NCBI GenBank assembly: GCA_003170935.1
Contig: PMYA01000018.1
Coordinates: forward strand, 11,349-19,677
Source of the DNA: Methanobacteriota archaeon
Lineage (GTDB): Archaea; Halobacteriota; Bog-38; Methanoflorentales; Methanoflorentaceae
Length of the DNA: 8,329 nt
Direction of reading: 5' to 3'
Shown: positions 6,291 through 8,329 of the stretch, one piece after another
Position numbering within the stretch: the first letter of the stretch is position 1
How the letters are laid out: every line of letters starts with the position of its first letter
Translations under genes and position numbers: made by a program
The notes under the pieces: generated by a model
Told to the model about the DNA's origin: nothing
What the model saw: only the letters and a program-made list of their open reading frames with translations
The model's database searches: none

Positions 6291-6298
6291 CTATTTAA
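6291..6298 (-). promoter_or_regulatory. TATA-like box of the dehydrogenase gene
   Basis: The minus-strand reading is TTAAATAG, close to the archaeal consensus TTTAWATA. A start about 25 bases downstream falls near 6270 and gives a leader of about 20 bases before the ATG at 6251. It is the clearest promoter-like element in the window by sequence and distance. Confidence 0.55.
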
Positions 6299-6299
6299 G

Positions 6300-6321
6300 C
6301 GTTCCGCGAAGCTGCGGAACG
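6300..6321. repeat. Perfect 8-bp inverted repeat abutting the dehydrogenase TATA-like box
   Basis: CGTTCCGC (6300-6307), GAAGCT spacer and GCGGAACG (6314-6321) form a perfect dyad. Its proximal arm begins two bases from the TATA-like box and occupies the position of the BRE, where a bound protein would block or aid TFB/TBP. It is a candidate operator for the dehydrogenase gene. It could also form a hairpin in a transcript crossing it. No matching regulator gene is visible. Confidence 0.5.
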
Positions 6322-6550
6322 AATTAAGGTCTTCTATTGAGGGTGATTGCGGTCTCGTTACGAAGCGCATTCGATCGCTGCCAATACTCACTGACAGGCA
6401 AGGAATGTCCTCATCGGGTGGTCGGCCTCGCTCGCCTGCCATCGCGATCGCCGTTGCAGCGTCACTGTACGAGAAGCCAACAGCACGCTTAAGAACTTGG
6501 AAACGAAGAAACTCATAGCTAGTACCGAGAACAGCGGAAGACGGAACGAA

Positions 6551-7969
6551 ATGAAGGACAAGCCTCCTCGACCCTCTCGGAGCGTCAAACCAACTGCTCA
6601 CCACACCGCGATCTCGAACGAGCACGGAGAGTCTGAGCTGAGCGATGCGTCTGCGCGAAATACGCAAGAAGATGTACTTTACTTGACAGACATCGTGATG
6701 CATCATTATGACTGGGAAACGCGGATGGAGGCTGTCGAAAGACTGGCAAAGATCGATGATCCTGCTACGATCCACCCGCTAATACAGGCGCTGAGAGATC
6801 GCGATAGTTTTGTCAGATGGAAAGCCGTACGAGGCTTAAAGGAGAAGGGCCGCTCAGCGACGAAGACGCTTATACAAGCGCTCAATGACGACGACACAGC
6901 CATTCGAATAGGCGCGGCGTACACACTGGGGTCCACATCCGGTAATGTCGTCACACTCGCCCTGATTGGCGCACTTGCGGATGAGGAGGTCGATGTGCGG
7001 GCGAGGGCCGCCGAAGCGCTGGGAAAGATCGCCGATACTGACGCGGTTTCAGCACTCATCAGCGCTCTTGGGGACAGGAGCAAGATCGTGAGGGGAGGGG
7101 CGTTGCAGGCGCTTACACATATCGGGCAACCTGCGGTAAAACCGCTGGTGAAGACGATAGAGTTAGAGGACGAAGCACTCGTCACGCGCTGGATGGCCGC
7201 TCGGACTCTCGTTTCCATAGGCGAACCAGCCGTTGAGGAGTTGATTATCGCTTTGGATCATCCCGCGTGGGATGTGCGATTAAGAACGGCCGAAACACTC
7301 GGGCAAATCGGGGATTCACGAGCCGTGAAGCCCTTAACAGAGCTGTTAGGTGATCAAGCGGCTTACGTGCGTGAGTGCGCAGCTGAAACACTGGGGCAAA
7401 TCGGGGATCCGCGAGCTGTGAAGCCGCTGGTGAGCTTACTAGACGATCCTGACGCCCACGTTCGACTGCAAGCAAAGGAGGCGGTTGCCCAGATAGGAAA
7501 ACCGGCAATAAGGCCCCTCGTGGCGCAGCTGAAGCACGAAAGCCGTTTAGTCCGCGGAAACGCAGTCGCCGCTCTTGCGCAAATCGCAGATCCACGGGTG
7601 GTAACGCCGCTGGTGCGCATGCTCGGCGACCTCGATCGGTTTGTCCAGAATCTGGCTTTGGTCGCGCTCGTGGGACTTGGTGAAATGGGGACGGAGCACC
7701 TCGAAGCTGCCCTTCGCAACAAAAACCCGGGCGTCCGGCAGAATGCCACGAAGGCTTTGGGTATGATAGGTGACGTGAGGGCTGTCGATTACCTCATACC
7801 CATGCTAAAGGACCCGGAGCCTGTGATTCGCGCTGCAGCCGCTGAAGCGCTGGGGAACATCGGGGATTCAAGAGCGTTTGCCGCATTATCTACTTCATTG
7901 GCCGATGAGAATGCGTTTGTTCGGGCACATACAAAGGACGCATTACAGAAGCTCGAACCACACGGTTAG
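6551..7969 (+). CDS. HEAT-repeat (PBS-lyase-like) scaffold protein
   Basis: A protein of 472 residues from the ATG at 6551; an in-frame TTG at 6497 would add 18. The first 45 or so residues are rich in S, R, P, E and H and look disordered. The rest is about 13 tandem units of 30-31 residues with the HEAT/PBS-lyase pattern: D-x-V-R-x-x-A-A-x-x-L-G-x-I-G-D-x-x-A-V-x-x-L-I-x-x-L. Clear examples are A-E-A-L-G-K-I-A-D-T-D-A-V, A-E-T-L-G-Q-I-G-D (twice) and A-E-A-L-G-N-I-G-D. Such repeats form an alpha-solenoid used for protein binding. Some family members are phycobilisome lyases, but in archaea most have no known function. There is no signal peptide, membrane segment or catalytic domain. ATG was preferred because the TTG has no ribosome site; the GGAA before the ATG is also weak. 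It diverges from the dehydrogenase gene, with no obvious functional link to it. The stop is TAG. Confidence 0.9.
   Translation: MKDKPPRPSRSVKPTAHHTAISNEHGESELSDASARNTQEDVLYLTDIVMHHYDWETRMEAVERLAKIDDPATIHPLIQALRDRDSFVRWKAVRGLKEKGRSATKTLIQALNDDDTAIRIGAAYTLGSTSGNVVTLALIGALADEEVDVRARAAEALGKIADTDAVSALISALGDRSKIVRGGALQALTHIGQPAVKPLVKTIELEDEALVTRWMAARTLVSIGEPAVEELIIALDHPAWDVRLRTAETLGQIGDSRAVKPLTELLGDQAAYVRECAAETLGQIGDPRAVKPLVSLLDDPDAHVRLQAKEAVAQIGKPAIRPLVAQLKHESRLVRGNAVAALAQIADPRVVTPLVRMLGDLDRFVQNLALVALVGLGEMGTEHLEAALRNKNPGVRQNATKALGMIGDVRAVDYLIPMLKDPEPVIRAAAAEALGNIGDSRAFAALSTSLADENAFVRAHTKDALQKLEPHG
7292..7425 (+). repeat. Near-identical adjacent HEAT units at DNA level
   Basis: Bases 7292-7332 and 7385-7425 match at 37 of 41 positions, with a period of exactly 93 bases (31 codons). 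All other adjacent units are far more diverged. Three of the four differences are synonymous-type or conservative changes within T-L-G-Q-I-G-D and the following A-V-K-P. This points to recent duplication of one repeat unit inside the gene, or to gene conversion between units. Confidence 0.75.
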
Positions 7970-8329
7970 GAATCCTGGCAGTCGACGCTCCGCCGTATTG
8001 GTCGTTAACTAGGTCGATCCTCTCTCTTACGATCCTAAGCCGGATTCCGGTGGCTCTAAAGCAGATCAGGATTTGCTTCGAACGTCTTGCGCATCACGCC
8101 TGATTTGTGGAAAACCGGAATCGAGTTTCACTGAGTTCGTTTCTTGTCAAAAAAGGAGCAAGAGCGACACCATGCCTTTGTCCTTCAGCGATGCTGCGCG
8201 TGAAGGTCCGACATCTCATCGATTCTAGATAAATCGCGCGACGGTCACATTCAGCCTGAAGCTTCATTCCGGCAGAGGACGCCTAAAATCGTCTCCCCGC
8301 TCGCTACCGACAGATCCATCGTCTCGCTC
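7970..8329. other. 360-base gene-free right end
   Basis: No gene is supported. The only starts with any ribosome-site-like context give very short frames: an 18-codon plus-strand frame at 8172-8228 downstream of AAAAAAGGAG with an over-long spacing, and a 22-codon minus-strand frame near 8250-8318. A 9-bp inverted repeat (GATTCCGGT at 8043-8051 with ACCGGAATC at 8114-8122) is present but is not rarer than chance for this length. No clear terminator for the HEAT-repeat gene is seen. Confidence 0.5.

Larger units (their letters stand above)
6252..6550. other. About 300-base divergent intergenic region between dehydrogenase and HEAT-repeat genes
   Basis: No supported gene lies here. It contains the TATA-like box of the dehydrogenase (6291-6298), the abutting inverted repeat (6300-6321) and, near the right end, a weak TTAAGA (6489-6494) that is the only TATA-like candidate for the HEAT-repeat gene. 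A 167-codon minus-strand frame crosses this region into the HEAT gene but has no recognisable motif and is treated as an antisense shadow. Confidence 0.55.

Noticed and set aside
6272..6775. 167-codon minus-strand open frame covering the dehydrogenase promoter region
   Set aside because: No family motif; it overlaps the 5' part of the HEAT-repeat gene and runs into the clearest promoter in the window.
7245..7749. Minus-strand open frames of 116 and 128 codons inside the HEAT-repeat gene
   Set aside because: They repeat with the same 93-base period as the HEAT units, as expected for the reverse complement of a repeat-coding gene.
8043..8122. 9-bp inverted repeat GATTCCGGT / ACCGGAATC
   Set aside because: A match of this length is not rare among all pairs in a 360-base interval, and nothing nearby gives it a role.
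8172..8228. 18-codon plus-strand frame after AAAAAAGGAG
   Set aside because: The spacing of about 13 bases is too long for the ribosome site, the peptide has no features, and such a short frame is expected by chance.
8250..8318. Minus-strand 22-codon frame reading D-L-S-V-A-S-G-E-T-I-L-G-V-L, faintly like the start of an ABC ATPase
   Set aside because: It stops at TGA where a Walker A motif should follow, and no other frame continues the similarity. Probably chance; at most a remnant. Sequence to the right of the window would settle it.

Overview
The window looks archaeal, most likely from a methanogen-like or related euryarchaeal lineage. This is inferred and not resolved to genus. The evidence is AT-rich TATA-like boxes 20-50 bases upstream of several starts, little Shine-Dalgarno signal, a GT-C-type membrane protein of archaeal style, the 'GFQRNS...GYKIDMLNRG' type of nucleotide-sugar dehydrogenase, and REC-only and REC-histidine-kinase proteins of a kind common in methanogens. 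Gene density is modest, with four gene-free stretches of about 300-380 bases.

Layout. From the left edge, three genes lie on the minus strand. Read in transcription order from the right they are a single-domain response regulator (2429-2776), a polysaccharide deacetylase-family protein (1295-2353) and, after a 332-base gap with its own TATA-like box, a polytopic GT-C-like membrane protein that runs off the left edge (1-962). Diverging from the regulator across a 378-base gap is a plus-strand pair: a REC-HisKA-HATPase kinase (3155-4279) and a second REC-only protein (4289-4654), 9 bases apart. Convergent to these, after a 163-base gap with two small hairpins, is a UDP-N-acetylmannosamine-dehydrogenase-type enzyme (4818-6251, minus). 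Its promoter has a TATA-like box directly abutted by a perfect 8-bp inverted repeat. Diverging from it is a HEAT-repeat (PBS-lyase-like) protein (6551-7969, plus), and the last 360 bases hold no gene I can support.

How the parts may work together. The dehydrogenase, the deacetylase and the GT-C-like protein are all plausible contributors to surface polysaccharide or protein glycosylation (uronic-acid sugar supply, glycan deacetylation, lipid-linked sugar transfer). Between them sits a small phosphotransfer module: one cytosolic kinase with a receiver as its only recognisable input, and two paralogous stand-alone receivers with no DNA-binding output. Co-location suggests, but does not show, that signalling and surface-glycan genes are linked. 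The HEAT protein is a probable scaffold with no catalytic domain.

The most useful things to recheck are the 5' end of the minus-strand response regulator, where the reading frame encodes the first beta strand upstream of any normal start codon; the atypical metal-binding motif of the deacetylase; and the dyad at the dehydrogenase promoter. I did not find a CRISPR array, RNA gene, insertion sequence or obvious new defence system.
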